Assembly: GCA_038745585.1 (NCBI GenBank) | Contig: JBCDLH010000003.1 | Span: 186,001-250,000 of the forward strand | Length of the DNA: 64,000 bases | Reading direction: 5' to 3' | From: HLUCCA09 sp038745585 | GTDB taxonomy: Bacteria > Pseudomonadota > Alphaproteobacteria > Rhodobacterales > Rhodobacteraceae | Part shown: positions 1 to 8,629 of the stretch, piece after piece | How positions within the stretch are numbered: the stretch's first letter is position 1 | Layout: each line of letters starts with the position of its first letter | Notes under the pieces: generated by a model | The model's database searches: none | What the model saw: the letters and a program-made list of their open reading frames with translations, nothing else | What the model was told of the DNA's origin: nothing | Translations under genes and position numbers: made by a program

Positions 1-290
1 ACGGCCGGATCGTCGATCATTGGAGAGCGTTCGCCGGTGCAGACGAGCAAAACATCAACCGACGGGCTGTCCTCCACGGAATGATCGACCCGCGCCGGCA
101 GTCCGCAAGACGACACACGATCCTCCCCATCGCGCGAGATGATTGTCCATTGAAACCTTTCATTTCCGAGCGTTTCGTTGGCCAAACGCAGGGTCTCGAG
201 CACCATCGAAAATGGCGCGAGGGGAAAGCCTCGGGCGATGAAGATCCCAAGGCGCACCGTTCCATTCCGGCGATCGGTCGCCAGCGGCAT
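1..290 (-). CDS. GlxA-like transcriptional regulator, N-terminal part (cut by window edge)
   Basis: Reading leftward from an ATG at 290-288, the frame stays open to the window edge and gives 96 residues beginning MPLATDRRNG. The sequence resembles the DJ-1/PfpI-like ligand domain of GlxA/FtrA regulators: a short beta strand (VRLGIFI), a segment on selecting and naming 'LETLRLAN' and later 'VDVLLVCTGE', the usual strand before the nucleophile elbow. Such proteins carry an AraC-type DNA-binding domain at the C terminus, which would lie outside the window. The start codon lies one base after the stop of the upstream dehydrogenase, so the two are translationally coupled in one operon with puuE. 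By position it is the likely regulator of the neighbouring catabolic island. The family call rests on the N-terminal third only. Confidence 0.7.
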   Translation of the reverse strand, partial: MPLATDRRNGTVRLGIFIARGFPLAPFSMVLETLRLANETLGNERFQWTIISRDGEDRVSSCGLPARVDHSVEDSPSVDVLLVCTGERSPMIDDPA

Positions 291-291
291 C

Positions 292-1335
292 TCAGTAGCC
301 CCGCGCCGGATCGATGCGATTGCGCAGTGGCTCTCCCCTGCTCAGGCGATGCAGATTGTCGCAAAAGACATCCGCCGCGGCGCGCTCCCATCCCTCAAAG
401 AGCGCGGAGGTGTGCGGTGTGACGATCAGGCCCGGCGCCTCCCAAAGGGGGCTATGGTTCGGCAGCGGCTCCGTTTCGAAAACGTCGAACACCGCGCCGC
501 CCAGAGCGCCCTCTTTGAGGCGTTCCTGAAGGGCCGCCTCATCGACAATCCCGCCGCGCGCAAGGTTGACGATCCCGGCGCCGGGGCGCAGCGCGTTTAG
601 GATTTCGCGCGAGACAAGGCCGCGGCTCTCGTTTGTCAGCGGGATGGCGATGACGAGGTGCTCGGCTTGGGCGGCCACGCGGCGCAGATCCTGCACCGGC
701 ACGACGGTCTGAAAGCTCGGATGTGCGCGCCCACTCCGGCTGACCCCGGTGACAGAGAGGCCCGCCACCGAGAGGCGTTCGGCGATCGCCGCGCCAATCG
801 GGCCCGTTCCGAGAACAACGGCCGCTTGGTCGCGCGCCCCGCGCAAGTTGTGCTCGCGCCACTCTCGACGCGTTTGCTGCGCAACGAACGAGGGAAAGCG
901 CATATTGATCGCTAGGATGGCAGCGAGCGCGTAATCGGCCATGACCTCAGCTTGAAAGCCCGCCGAATTGCAGACGAGGACAGCGCTTTGCTCAAAAGGC
1001 ACCAGGTGGTCGAACCCTGTGCCGCCGACATGGACATAGGCCGGCCGGTCCGGCCCCTCGACCAGCGGTGCGCGCGGATAGCCTGGGCCGAAGCGGTAGC
1101 TCAAACACGCGTCGATCGGTTCCGAGGCGAGCAGGTCGTGCAAGCCATCGTAGCTATCGTGGCAGAGCACCCGCGCTGCGGGCGCGGCATTTGCGACGCG
1201 GCTCGCCCCCGGGTCGGGATCTTGCGCATGCACGAGGATCGTCGCGCCGTGCCCGCCAAGGCGCAGTTTCTGCGAGAGCGCGTCGAGGCGCGCCGGCAAT
1301 CCCAAGCCGCTATTGGAGGACGACAAACCCGACAT
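292..1335 (-). CDS. D-isomer-specific 2-hydroxyacid dehydrogenase
   Basis: NAD(P)-dependent cytoplasmic oxidoreductase that interconverts a 2-oxoacid and a D-2-hydroxyacid, closest in layout to glyoxylate/hydroxypyruvate reductases. With the ATG at 1335 it has 347 residues. The Rossmann GTGPIG motif is at about 176-181, the substrate-binding Arg in NLARGG at 260, the catalytic-dyad Glu in FETEPL at 289 and the catalytic His in TPHTS at 308. All catalytic residues are present. In-frame starts also exist at 1347 (ATG) and 1359 (GTG); none has a strong ribosome binding site, so the start is uncertain. It sits 35 bp after puuE on the same strand and directly before the GlxA-like regulator. In this setting it could reduce a glyoxylate- or oxoacid-type end product of ureide breakdown, which is inference. 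Confidence 0.88.
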   Translation of the reverse strand: MSGLSSSNSGLGLPARLDALSQKLRLGGHGATILVHAQDPDPGASRVANAAPAARVLCHDSYDGLHDLLASEPIDACLSYRFGPGYPRAPLVEGPDRPAYVHVGGTGFDHLVPFEQSAVLVCNSAGFQAEVMADYALAAILAINMRFPSFVAQQTRREWREHNLRGARDQAAVVLGTGPIGAAIAERLSVAGLSVTGVSRSGRAHPSFQTVVPVQDLRRVAAQAEHLVIAIPLTNESRGLVSREILNALRPGAGIVNLARGGIVDEAALQERLKEGALGGAVFDVFETEPLPNHSPLWEAPGLIVTPHTSALFEGWERAAADVFCDNLHRLSRGEPLRNRIDPARGY

Positions 1336-1370
1336 AATGCGCCACATGCGACATCGCACGCTAGGTCAAG

Positions 1371-2303
1371 TCAAGTCGGACTTACGTCTAGGTCCTGGGG
1401 TGGATGCGTGGCGATCCAATGCTCGGCAATCTCTTTGCGCGTTGCCACCCAGACATGCGGATGGGCGGCCACGTAGTCGAGAAATCGTGCAAATGCCAGA
1501 GCGCGTCCAGGCCGACCGGCAATGCGTGGATGCAGCGAGACAGTCATCATCCGCGGGTACTCGGCCCCTTCCGCGTAAAGCATGTCGAAACTGTCGCGCA
1601 GATAGGCCTCCCACGCGCCACCATTGGGAAAGCCGTTTGTGTGCACGAGCTTGGAATCGTTGGTGTCGAATTGGTGCGGGATCACGAGGTGCGGGCGCAC
1701 CAAGCTGCGATCCCAATAGGGCAGATCGTCGGCATAGGAGTCGCTGTCGTAACGAAAGCCGCCCTCCTCAACGACCAGACGGCGCGTGTTGACGCTCGGA
1801 CGTCCGGTATACCAGCCGACTGGGCGATGCCCGGTAAGCCGGCGGATCACGTCTATGGCGGTCGCGATGTCGGCCCGCTCGTCGGCCTCGGGCACGTTGG
1901 CGTAGTCGATCCACCGGTGGCCATGGGCGACCAGCTCGAAGCCTGCCTCCATGGCCGCTCTCGCCACGCCCGGGTGCCGCTCCAACGCCATCGTCACCGC
2001 GTAGACGGTGGCCCGCATTCGACGCGCATGCAAAACGCGCAGGAGCCGCCAATAGCCCGCGCGGCTCCCGTATTCGTAGATCGACTCGGTGTTCACGTCC
2101 CGCGCGCCGATCACCGGCGCGAGCCCAGCAACTTCGGCCAGCACCGTCTCCGAACGGTCATCCCCATGCAGGACCGACGTTTCGCCCCCCTCCTCGTAGG
2201 AAATGACGATAGAAAGGCAAAGCCGCGCGCCATCGGGCCAGCCGGCATGGGGCGGGGTTGGGCCGTAGCCAATCAGATCTCGCGGGTATGGGATATCGCT
2301 CAT
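1371..2303 (-). CDS. puuE: PuuE-type allantoinase / polysaccharide deacetylase-family amidohydrolase
   Basis: 310-residue NodB-fold (polysaccharide deacetylase superfamily) protein of the PuuE branch, whose founding members are cofactor-independent allantoinases opening the hydantoin ring of allantoin. Typical PuuE features are the opening YPRDLIGYG, the strand and loop IVISYEEGGE near residues 33-41, AHGHRWIDY near 127-134 and SLHPRIAGRPGRA near 270. The frame stays open far upstream, opposite the ABC ATPase gene, but family homology begins at the ATG at 2303. It heads a minus-strand operon with the dehydrogenase and the GlxA-like regulator and is divergent from the transporter ATPase gene. 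PuuE relatives are often annotated as chitin deacetylases; the true substrate here could be a related cyclic ureide. Confidence 0.88.
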   Translation of the reverse strand: MSDIPYPRDLIGYGPTPPHAGWPDGARLCLSIVISYEEGGETSVLHGDDRSETVLAEVAGLAPVIGARDVNTESIYEYGSRAGYWRLLRVLHARRMRATVYAVTMALERHPGVARAAMEAGFELVAHGHRWIDYANVPEADERADIATAIDVIRRLTGHRPVGWYTGRPSVNTRRLVVEEGGFRYDSDSYADDLPYWDRSLVRPHLVIPHQFDTNDSKLVHTNGFPNGGAWEAYLRDSFDMLYAEGAEYPRMMTVSLHPRIAGRPGRALAFARFLDYVAAHPHVWVATRKEIAEHWIATHPPQDLDVSPT

Positions 2304-2465
2304 AGCGCCATCATCGCGCGGATTTCGCGATGGGGCCAGCGTGGCCGGCAGGCGTCCACCTGCGTCTGTGGCGAGGCGCGCACCGCTGTTCTGCGCTGGG
2401 GCAAAGCTTGACCGATCACTGCGGCGTGTCACCTTTGAGCACGTGGAATGCGGGGATGCGCCGAC
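2304..2465. promoter_or_regulatory. Divergent intergenic region puuE / ABC ATPase
   Basis: 162 bp between two divergent starts, so it must carry promoters for both operons. I see no convincing -35/-10 pair or operator palindrome. A short purine run (CGGGGA, 2451-2456) sits nine bases before the ATPase ATG and may be its ribosome binding site. Confidence 0.35.
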
Positions 2466-4571
2466 ATGCAGCCTATCCTGGAGATCGAAGATCTTTCGAT
2501 CAGCTTCAAGACGCATCTTGTCGATGTTCCGGCGGTCGAGAAGTTTGGTCTGACGATCATGCCGGGAGAAACGGTGGGGCTCGTGGGCGAGTCCGGCAGT
2601 GGGAAATCCACGGTTGCCTTCGCTATTATGCGCTACCTGGGTCAGAACGGCCGGATCTCTGGCGGTGCAATTCGGTTTTTGGGTCGCGATCTTGTGGCAC
2701 TGTCCGAGCGGGAGCTGCGCAAGATCCGCGGGCGCCAAATCGCCATGGTCTATCAAGAGCCCTCGTCCTCGCTCAATCCCTCGATGCGTATCGGCCAGCA
2801 GCTCGCCGAACCTCTCGTGTTGCTCGCCGGGCTCTCCTGGGCAGTGGCGCGACAGAAGGCGCGCGATATGCTCGCAGCCGTCCGCTTGCCCGATCCCGAC
2901 CGGCTGATGCAGGCCTATCCGCACCAGATCTCGGGCGGACAGCAGCAGCGCGTGGTCATCGCGATGGCGCTCCTAAGCGAGCCCGATCTTTTGCTGCTCG
3001 ATGAGCCGACGACCGCGCTCGACGTCACGGTCGAGGCAGGCATCGTGGATTTGGTGAAGGATCTTGCCCAGAGCTTCGGGGTCGCGGTGCTCTTTATCAG
3101 CCACAACTTGGGATTGATACGGTCCGCCTGTGACCGGGTCGTCGTGATGTATTCGGGCGAGGCGGTCGAGGCGGGGCCTGCCGACACCGTCTTTGACAAT
3201 ACCCGCCATCCCTATACCCGCGGCCTCCTTCAGGCGCTGCCCGTCCCCGATGCGGATAAGTCGGGCCGCGCGTTGCGGACGATACCGGGACAGCTGCCGC
3301 TCCCCTTTGACCGGCCGCAGGGGTGCAACTTTGGGCCACGCTGCGAGGCCTTTTCCGCCGGCATCTGCGATCAATCGGACATCGAACTCGCACCGGTCAG
3401 CGCGGCCGGTTTCCACCTGTCCCGTTGCGCGCGGGTGTCCGAGATCGACTGGCGCGTGGCGTCGAATGCGCCAGGTTTGGGCGGAGGGCGGCGCGCCTCT
3501 TCGCCCGAGGTCCTACGCATCGAGGCACTCAAGAAGCATTACGTGCGTTCGGGGGGGCTTCTTGGCAAAGACAGTGTCGTGCGCGCCAACGAGGATGTTG
3601 GGTTCACGGCGCAGCGCGGGCAGACCTTGGCCATCGTCGGCGAGTCAGGCTGCGGAAAGTCGACCCTGGCAAAAGTTCTCACAGGGCTTGAGACGGCAAC
3701 GGACGGATCCGTGAAGTTTGGCGGGTCAGAGATCTCTGGCCAGACCATTTCAAAGCGGTCCGACGAGACCGTGCGCAGCATTCAAATGGTGTTTCAAAAC
3801 CCATTCGATACGCTCAACCCGAAAAAGCGTGTGGGCCGGCAGATCATGCGGGTGTTGAAGCGGTTCGGGATCGGCAACTCAGCGGCTGAACGGCGCGAGA
3901 CCATGTATGCCCTCTTTGACAGCGTACGCTTGCCACGCGAGTTCGAGCATCGCAGGCCACGTCAGCTTTCGGGCGGGCAAAAGCAACGCGTCGCCATTGC
4001 CCGTGCCTTTGCTGGCCAGCCGCGGCTTTTGGTGGCCGACGAGCCGCTTTCGGCCCTGGACGCCTCCGTACAGGCGGCCGTGGCCGACCTCCTGATGGAG
4101 ATGCAGGTTGAGCATGACACGACGATGCTTTTCATCAGCCATGACCTTGGGATTGTGCATCACCTCGCGGATTGGGTGGTGGTGATGTATCTCGGTCACG
4201 TGGTCGAGCAGGGGCGGACGGCAGACGTCTTTGCGCCGCCCTATCACCCTTATACCGAAGCGCTGCTGTCTGCCGTGCCGATCGCCGACAGCCGCTTCGA
4301 CAAGCGCGAGATCCTGCTGGAAGGCGACATTCCCTCGGCAGAGACGCCGCCGCCCGGATGCCCGTTCCAGACGCGGTGCCCCCACCGCGGCGCGGCAGAA
4401 GCGGCAGCCGGGGCGCCCGTGTGCCAGACGAAGATGCCGCCCGTGCGGCGCCGCGCAGATGGCCACCGGGTCAAGTGCCACCTGCCGGATGCGGTGCTGG
4501 ACGGGATGGCGCCGGTCATCGCCAAGCGCGAGGTGCCCGAGCCCGAACTCGACGCGGCGCCCTCACCCTAA
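2466..4571 (+). CDS. Fused DppD-DppF type ABC transporter ATPase (dipeptide/oligopeptide/nickel family)
   Basis: A 701-residue protein with two complete ABC ATPase modules, powering the permeases encoded at 6.7-8.5 kb. Module 1 has Walker A GESGSGKST (41-49), signature SGGQQQR (156-162) and Walker B LLLLDE (175-180). Module 2 has GESGCGKST (392-400), LSGGQ (501-505) and LLVADE (521-526). Each module is followed by the oligopeptide-transporter C-terminal domain with a Cys pair (CNFGPRC near 287-293; CPFQTRC near 630), as in DppD/DppF. Both modules look catalytically competent. An in-frame ATG at 2448 would add six residues; the ATG at 2466 is preferred because CGGGGA precedes it at a suitable distance. 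The gene is separated from its permease genes by the oppositely oriented hydantoinase gene. Confidence 0.93.
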   Translation: MQPILEIEDLSISFKTHLVDVPAVEKFGLTIMPGETVGLVGESGSGKSTVAFAIMRYLGQNGRISGGAIRFLGRDLVALSERELRKIRGRQIAMVYQEPSSSLNPSMRIGQQLAEPLVLLAGLSWAVARQKARDMLAAVRLPDPDRLMQAYPHQISGGQQQRVVIAMALLSEPDLLLLDEPTTALDVTVEAGIVDLVKDLAQSFGVAVLFISHNLGLIRSACDRVVVMYSGEAVEAGPADTVFDNTRHPYTRGLLQALPVPDADKSGRALRTIPGQLPLPFDRPQGCNFGPRCEAFSAGICDQSDIELAPVSAAGFHLSRCARVSEIDWRVASNAPGLGGGRRASSPEVLRIEALKKHYVRSGGLLGKDSVVRANEDVGFTAQRGQTLAIVGESGCGKSTLAKVLTGLETATDGSVKFGGSEISGQTISKRSDETVRSIQMVFQNPFDTLNPKKRVGRQIMRVLKRFGIGNSAAERRETMYALFDSVRLPREFEHRRPRQLSGGQKQRVAIARAFAGQPRLLVADEPLSALDASVQAAVADLLMEMQVEHDTTMLFISHDLGIVHHLADWVVVMYLGHVVEQGRTADVFAPPYHPYTEALLSAVPIADSRFDKREILLEGDIPSAETPPPGCPFQTRCPHRGAAEAAAGAPVCQTKMPPVRRRADGHRVKCHLPDAVLDGMAPVIAKREVPEPELDAAPSP

Positions 4572-4796
4572 TCCTCGGCGCCACAGGCCCCGCGCATGTC
4601 GCGGCAAGCTGTGCGCTCACGAGCCACGCCCTGACGGGCTTGGTTTTGGAGATTGGAGCGGGCAACGCTGTCTGTAGTGTCCTGGGTGCCGCCAGCGCAT
4701 TGGCCAACTCTTAGGGGACGTCCGGGTAGAAGGCGTTGCAAGCGGTCCGGTCGTCGATCTAGGCCGGGTCGATGAAACCCAACGCACAGCCTCTTC

Positions 4797-4877
4797 GTTT
4801 GGATAAGGCGCAAGCCGCGCCAGCGCCCTTCCGTGGGGTGGCGCTCTAACGGTCGAGCGACTGCGCTTTATCCAAAC
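4797..4877. repeat. 81-bp palindromic element with nested hairpin
   Basis: Sixteen-base arms GTTTGGATAAGGCGCA (4797-4812) and TGCGCTTTATCCAAAC (4862-4877) are inverted copies with a single mismatch that is a G-U pair in RNA. Inside is a second hairpin, GCGCCA (4817-4822) with TGGCGC (4839-4844). There is no coding content and no T-run on either side. It could be a bidirectional terminator, a structured RNA, or a small MITE-like element with 16-bp terminal repeats. Confidence 0.6.
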
Positions 4878-4918
4878 CAAACCCCTCCCCGCCCCGAGCT
4901 AAGCGCGAGCGGCCACGA

Positions 4919-4948
4919 AGCGCCATCCCGCCGGGACGGGACGGCGCT
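4919..4948. repeat. 30-bp imperfect palindrome
   Basis: AGCGCCATCCCG and its near-complement CGGGACGGCGCT flank a short centre, so either strand can fold into one GC-rich hairpin. It may help terminate transcripts from the converging genes; no T-run follows. Confidence 0.5.
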
Positions 4949-5046
4949 GGCACGGCGGCCCGCGGCCTTGATCCCGTGCCCGGGCGCGCAGCTCGAAGGC
5001 GTTGAAAGTCTTCCAGACGTAGCCCTAAGCGTGGACCTTGCACATG

Positions 5047-6480
5047 TCAGCCCGGCGTGCGTGCCAGAAACCGCCCGTGGTCTGGCGCGCCAAGCCACCG
5101 ATCGCCGTCAACGAGGCGCGTGCCTCGACTCCAAACGCCGTCGATCCGCCCCTGGCAGACGCGGCCATCCCAGACCGAGTAATCGGTGTTGGAGTGGAGC
5201 GTGTCCGTGCGGTAGGTGACCTGCGCCTCCGGATCGAAGAGAACGATATCCGCGTCGCAGCCCGGCAGCAGTCGCCCCTTCTGCGGCAGATCGAAGAGGT
5301 CGGCCGGGCCGGAGCAGCAGACCTCGACCCAGCGTTCGAGGCTGAGCCGCCCGGTGCGCACCCCTTCGGAGTAAACGAGCGGAAAGCGCGTTTCGACGCC
5401 GCCCGGCGGCAAGACCGGCATCAGCCGGTTGCCCTCGGCATCGCGCGGCGTGTCGTCTGTCGCTGGCGGCGCCTCGACATCGACGCCAAAGGTGTCTGCA
5501 ATCTCGCGTGCCGTCGCCTCGGGGACCATCCGCACGGCCGCGTGGTCCGTCGACACGATGTCGAGATCCCCGACGCGCAAGCCACGCCACAGGGCTGCTT
5601 GATGGTGGGCCTCTCGCACCGGCGGGGTCAGAAGGAAGGGCAGCGCGGCCACCTGATCGCCCGCATAGACGCTCGCATCGAACAAGAGCCAGCCGAGCCC
5701 CGCCTCGCCAAAGGCCCGCACCCCGCGCTCCTTGGCCGCCCGGATCGCAGCGACACCTTCGGCGCAGGTCTGGTGAAAGAGCAGGATGCGGCTATCGGCG
5801 GCTTCCGCCATCGCGAGCGCGAGCGAGACGGCCGAGGCCTCCGCCGCGGCGGGATAAGCGGAGGCGAAATGCGACATCCGGCGCTCGCCCGCAGCCGCTT
5901 TGCGGCGCCTGAGTTCCGTGATCACCCCAAGGTTCTCGGCGTGAACGATGTTGAGCCCGCCCAAGGCGGACACCTCGCACATTCCGCGCTGCAGGATCGC
6001 ATCCGGCACCGCCCAGCCCGGGATCGCCATGAACCATTTGAAGCTCGATACGCCGAGCGCGACAATGCCGCGGACCTCGTCCAGCCGGGCGGGGTCATCG
6101 CTTCGGACGTTCATGTGAAAGGCGAAATCCACCGCAGAATGCCCCTCGGCCAAGGCCATGCGCGTGTCGAGTTCGGTCCGAAGGCTCAAGCTCGGATCCG
6201 CCTGCACCTGATCGATGATCGTCGTGGTCCCTCCGAACGCCGCTGCGATCGAGCCCGTGGCAAATGTGTCGTCATAGCAAAAGGTCGGCCGCTCGGTGCG
6301 CATATGGACGTGGCCGTCGATGGCGCCGGGGAGCACGTAGCGCCCAGAGGCCTCAACGCGGGCCTTTCCCTCAAGCGCAGTGCCGAGCGCTGCGATCTTG
6401 CCGCCGGATACGGCGACATCGCCCAGAAAGGAGCCCGCACCCGTGACAACCCTCCCACCTGCGATCACCAGGTCATGCAT
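5047..6480 (-). CDS. Dihydropyrimidinase / hydantoinase-family amidohydrolase
   Basis: A 477-residue metal-dependent amidohydrolase of the dihydropyrimidinase/D-hydantoinase/allantoinase group, which hydrolyse cyclic amide bonds in five- or six-membered ureide rings. Visible metal ligands are the HxH of GHVHM (His57, His59), the Lys that is normally carboxylated in SSFKWF (Lys148), His180 in VHAEN, His236 in LFHQTC and Asp312 in STDHAA, so the binuclear site looks intact. HQTC replaces the usual HxS context around the second His, which hints at a divergent substrate. Start: ATG at 6480 with GGAAAG upstream; a GTG at 6498 is possible but has no ribosome binding site. The gene lies inside the transporter locus on the opposite strand, between the ATPase and the permeases, so the transported compound probably contains a hydantoin- or pyrimidine-like ring (inference). 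Confidence 0.9.
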   Translation of the reverse strand: MHDLVIAGGRVVTGAGSFLGDVAVSGGKIAALGTALEGKARVEASGRYVLPGAIDGHVHMRTERPTFCYDDTFATGSIAAAFGGTTTIIDQVQADPSLSLRTELDTRMALAEGHSAVDFAFHMNVRSDDPARLDEVRGIVALGVSSFKWFMAIPGWAVPDAILQRGMCEVSALGGLNIVHAENLGVITELRRRKAAAGERRMSHFASAYPAAAEASAVSLALAMAEAADSRILLFHQTCAEGVAAIRAAKERGVRAFGEAGLGWLLFDASVYAGDQVAALPFLLTPPVREAHHQAALWRGLRVGDLDIVSTDHAAVRMVPEATAREIADTFGVDVEAPPATDDTPRDAEGNRLMPVLPPGGVETRFPLVYSEGVRTGRLSLERWVEVCCSGPADLFDLPQKGRLLPGCDADIVLFDPEAQVTYRTDTLHSNTDYSVWDGRVCQGRIDGVWSRGTRLVDGDRWLGAPDHGRFLARTPG

Positions 6481-6722
6481 GATCGTTTCGCTTTCCACAT
6501 TGCCGCTGACGCTAGTGCCACGCTTCGCTCTAGGCGCGACCCAATTGCGACAAACAATCGCAGGTTTGGTCGGATTCGGTCTGGATCGGGACGTTCCTCC
6601 CGCGCGTCATGTGGGGATCGCGTAGCGCAGAGCCGGGAGCGACGGGTGAGAGACAAACGGGCGGTTTGCGACAGGGCCGGTGCGGTGTCACAGCAAGGGC
6701 AGCCGGAAGCGCGTCAAACGGC
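6481..6722. promoter_or_regulatory. Divergent promoter region hydantoinase / permease operon
   Basis: 242 bp between divergent starts. It contains a short dyad, TGCGA-N7-TCGCA, around 6547-6563, which could be a regulator site. No clear sigma-70 hexamers stand out. Confidence 0.3.
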
Positions 6723-7655
6723 ATGCTAAAATTCCTAATCCGTCGCATTCTGATGATGCTCGGGACCATGCTCGCGGTGTCGGTGCTGACGTTTCTGCTG
6801 CTCGAGGTCAATGGCGATAGCGTCGTTATAAAGGTTCTTGGCCCCTATTCTACGCAGGAGCAACGGGTCATTTGGCTCGACGCAAACGGATACAATGAGC
6901 CCGCCTTCCAGCGGTATTTCACCTGGCTCGGAGACGCGCTTCGCGGCGATTTCGGCGAGTCGATCCGCTACCGGGCGCCCGTGGCCGAGGTGCTGTGGCC
7001 GCGCCTCGGCAACACGGCCCTCCTCGCCGCCGTCGTCTTCGGGATCATGGTCCCGCTCTCGATCACGGCGGGGGTCCTTGCGGGCATGAACGAGGGCGGT
7101 ATTGCCGACCGGCTCATCTCGACCACCTCGATCCTGACAACCTCGGTGCCCGAATTCGCCAGCGCGGTCTTCCTGGCGTTTCTCTTTGTCTTCTACCTCG
7201 GATGGTTCCCGGCGACATCGACCATGACGGGCGGCTTCGACCCATTGCAACTCGTCATGCCGGCAATGGTGCTGATCCTCTTCGGCTTTGGCTATATCGC
7301 CCGGATGATGCGCGCTTCGATGGCCGAGGTGATGCAATCCAACTACATCCGGACCGCCGTGCTGCGCGGGCTTCCGTTCAGCCGGGTCGTGATGCGCCAC
7401 GGGCTGCGCAACGCGCTGATCGCGCCCTTCACCGTGATCATCCTTCAGATCAACTGGCTCTTGTCGGGCGTGATCGTGGTGGAGTTCTTCTTTGCGTATC
7501 GTGGCTTTGGCGCGCTGATCCTTGAGGCCTCGCTCACGCAAGACATCAAGCTCCTCCAGGCCTGCACCATGGTTTCGGTCATCGTCGCAGTGACCACGCA
7601 GACCATCGCTGACATCGGCTATGGCTACCTCAATCCCAGGGTGCGGGTGGCATGA
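6723..7655 (+). CDS. ABC transporter permease, DppB type
   Basis: 310-residue inner-membrane permease of the dipeptide/nickel family. It opens with MLKFLIRRILMM and a first membrane helix, followed by the large periplasmic segment with YFTWLGDALRGDFGES, typical of DppB, then several hydrophobic helices. The EAA-loop region near YIRTAVLRGLPFSRVVMRHGLRNAL contacts the ATPase. The reading frame is open back to 6609, but homology begins at the ATG at 6723. It overlaps the next permease by four bases (ATGA), so both are translated together. It pairs with DppC to form the channel. Confidence 0.93.
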   Translation: MLKFLIRRILMMLGTMLAVSVLTFLLLEVNGDSVVIKVLGPYSTQEQRVIWLDANGYNEPAFQRYFTWLGDALRGDFGESIRYRAPVAEVLWPRLGNTALLAAVVFGIMVPLSITAGVLAGMNEGGIADRLISTTSILTTSVPEFASAVFLAFLFVFYLGWFPATSTMTGGFDPLQLVMPAMVLILFGFGYIARMMRASMAEVMQSNYIRTAVLRGLPFSRVVMRHGLRNALIAPFTVIILQINWLLSGVIVVEFFFAYRGFGALILEASLTQDIKLLQACTMVSVIVAVTTQTIADIGYGYLNPRVRVA

Positions 7656-8524
7656 GCGAAGCATCCGCTCCGCCGCCCCCCGCACGCAGCCGTGTGCCGC
7701 GCGTGCCGAAAGTGCTGTCGAGCCCCGTGGCCGTCATCGGCGGCACGATCGTGATCTTTTGGTGTCTCGTGGCGCTCCTCGCCCCGCTCCTTGCGCCCTA
7801 CAGCCCCGTCGAGCAGTTCGTCCCGTTTCAAAAGCCCCTCGCGACCGGACCGGAGGGCCGCTTCTACCTCTTGGGGACGGACCAACTGGGTCGCGATCTT
7901 GCCTCGCGCGTGATCTGGGGCGCCCGCCGCGTCCTGCTCTATTCGGTGGCCGCCACGGCCTCGGCCTATGCGGTGGGCGTCACGATGGGGCTCGTCGCGG
8001 GCTACCTGCGCGGCTGGATCGACGATGTCCTCTCGACCATCGCCAATATCGTTCTGTCGTTTCCGGTGCTCGTTCTCTACGTCGTGCTGATCTCTGTCTA
8101 CGGCGCGTCTGTCCTCAACATCGTGCTGGCGATCACCTTCGCCAGCGCGCCGGGGATCATGCGCATCGTGCGCGGCGTCGTCTTCGATTTGCGCAATCGC
8201 GACTATGTCGCTGCCGCGCAGACCCGCGGCGAGAGCGCGGCCTACATCATGTTCTTCGAGATCTTGCCCAATGCGACCTCGCTCCTGATCGTCGATGCCT
8301 GCCTGCGGCTCGGCTACGTGACGATAACAATAGGCGTTCTGGGCTTTCTCGGCCTTGGGCTGCCACCGCCGCAGCCGGATTGGGGCGGCATGGTCAACGA
8401 GACCCGCTCGATGGCGTCCTTTGCACCGCATCTGACGCTGGTGCCCTGCATCGCAATCTCTTCGCTCGTTCTGGGGCTGAACCTCCTGGCCGACGGCCTG
8501 CGGGAAACCGAGCTTAAGGACTGA
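7652..8524 (+). CDS. ABC transporter permease, DppC type
   Basis: 290-residue second channel subunit. An N-terminal Pro/Arg-rich cytoplasmic tail precedes the first helix (about 28-48). The family landmark LLGTDQLGRDLASRVIWGAR follows near 72-91, and the EAA loop near RNRDYVAAAQTRGESAAYIM. The end carries the usual final helix and DGLRETELKD. It starts within the last codons of dppB (ATGA overlap). The next gene, mttB-like, begins about 100 bp later, or directly after if the upstream ATG at 8528 is used. Confidence 0.93.
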   Translation: MSEASAPPPPARSRVPRVPKVLSSPVAVIGGTIVIFWCLVALLAPLLAPYSPVEQFVPFQKPLATGPEGRFYLLGTDQLGRDLASRVIWGARRVLLYSVAATASAYAVGVTMGLVAGYLRGWIDDVLSTIANIVLSFPVLVLYVVLISVYGASVLNIVLAITFASAPGIMRIVRGVVFDLRNRDYVAAAQTRGESAAYIMFFEILPNATSLLIVDACLRLGYVTITIGVLGFLGLGLPPPQPDWGGMVNETRSMASFAPHLTLVPCIAISSLVLGLNLLADGLRETELKD

Positions 8525-8629
8525 CATATGCGACCTTTGCCCCCTCTCTCCTGTCGGAAAGAGAGCCTTCCTGACGCAGACAGCTGCCAAACTGTCGCAT
8601 CATCGGGGAAACGTGGCGGGCGGCAAGGC

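Larger units (their letters stand above)
4572..5046. other. 475-bp gap between convergent genes; no gene seen
   Basis: The region lies between the converging ATPase and hydantoinase genes. Short open frames here have no ribosome binding sites or recognisable sequence. Its contents are two inverted repeats (listed separately at 4797-4877 and 4919-4948), which may form the transcription stop between the two operons, although neither has a following T-run. Confidence 0.5.

Noticed and set aside
2304..2924. N-terminal extension of the PuuE frame by about 207 codons
   Set aside because: It runs opposite the ABC ATPase gene and has no homology; PuuE proteins start at the ATG at 2303.
5038..6729. 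A 563-codon open frame antisense to the hydantoinase gene
   Set aside because: It has no family resemblance and no ribosome binding site; the high GC content keeps antisense frames open. The minus-strand gene has all catalytic residues.
8528..8629. Upstream start for the MttB-like protein at 8528
   Set aside because: The ribosome binding site is good, but the extra 34 residues do not resemble MttB family N termini; kept as an alternative in the gene entry.
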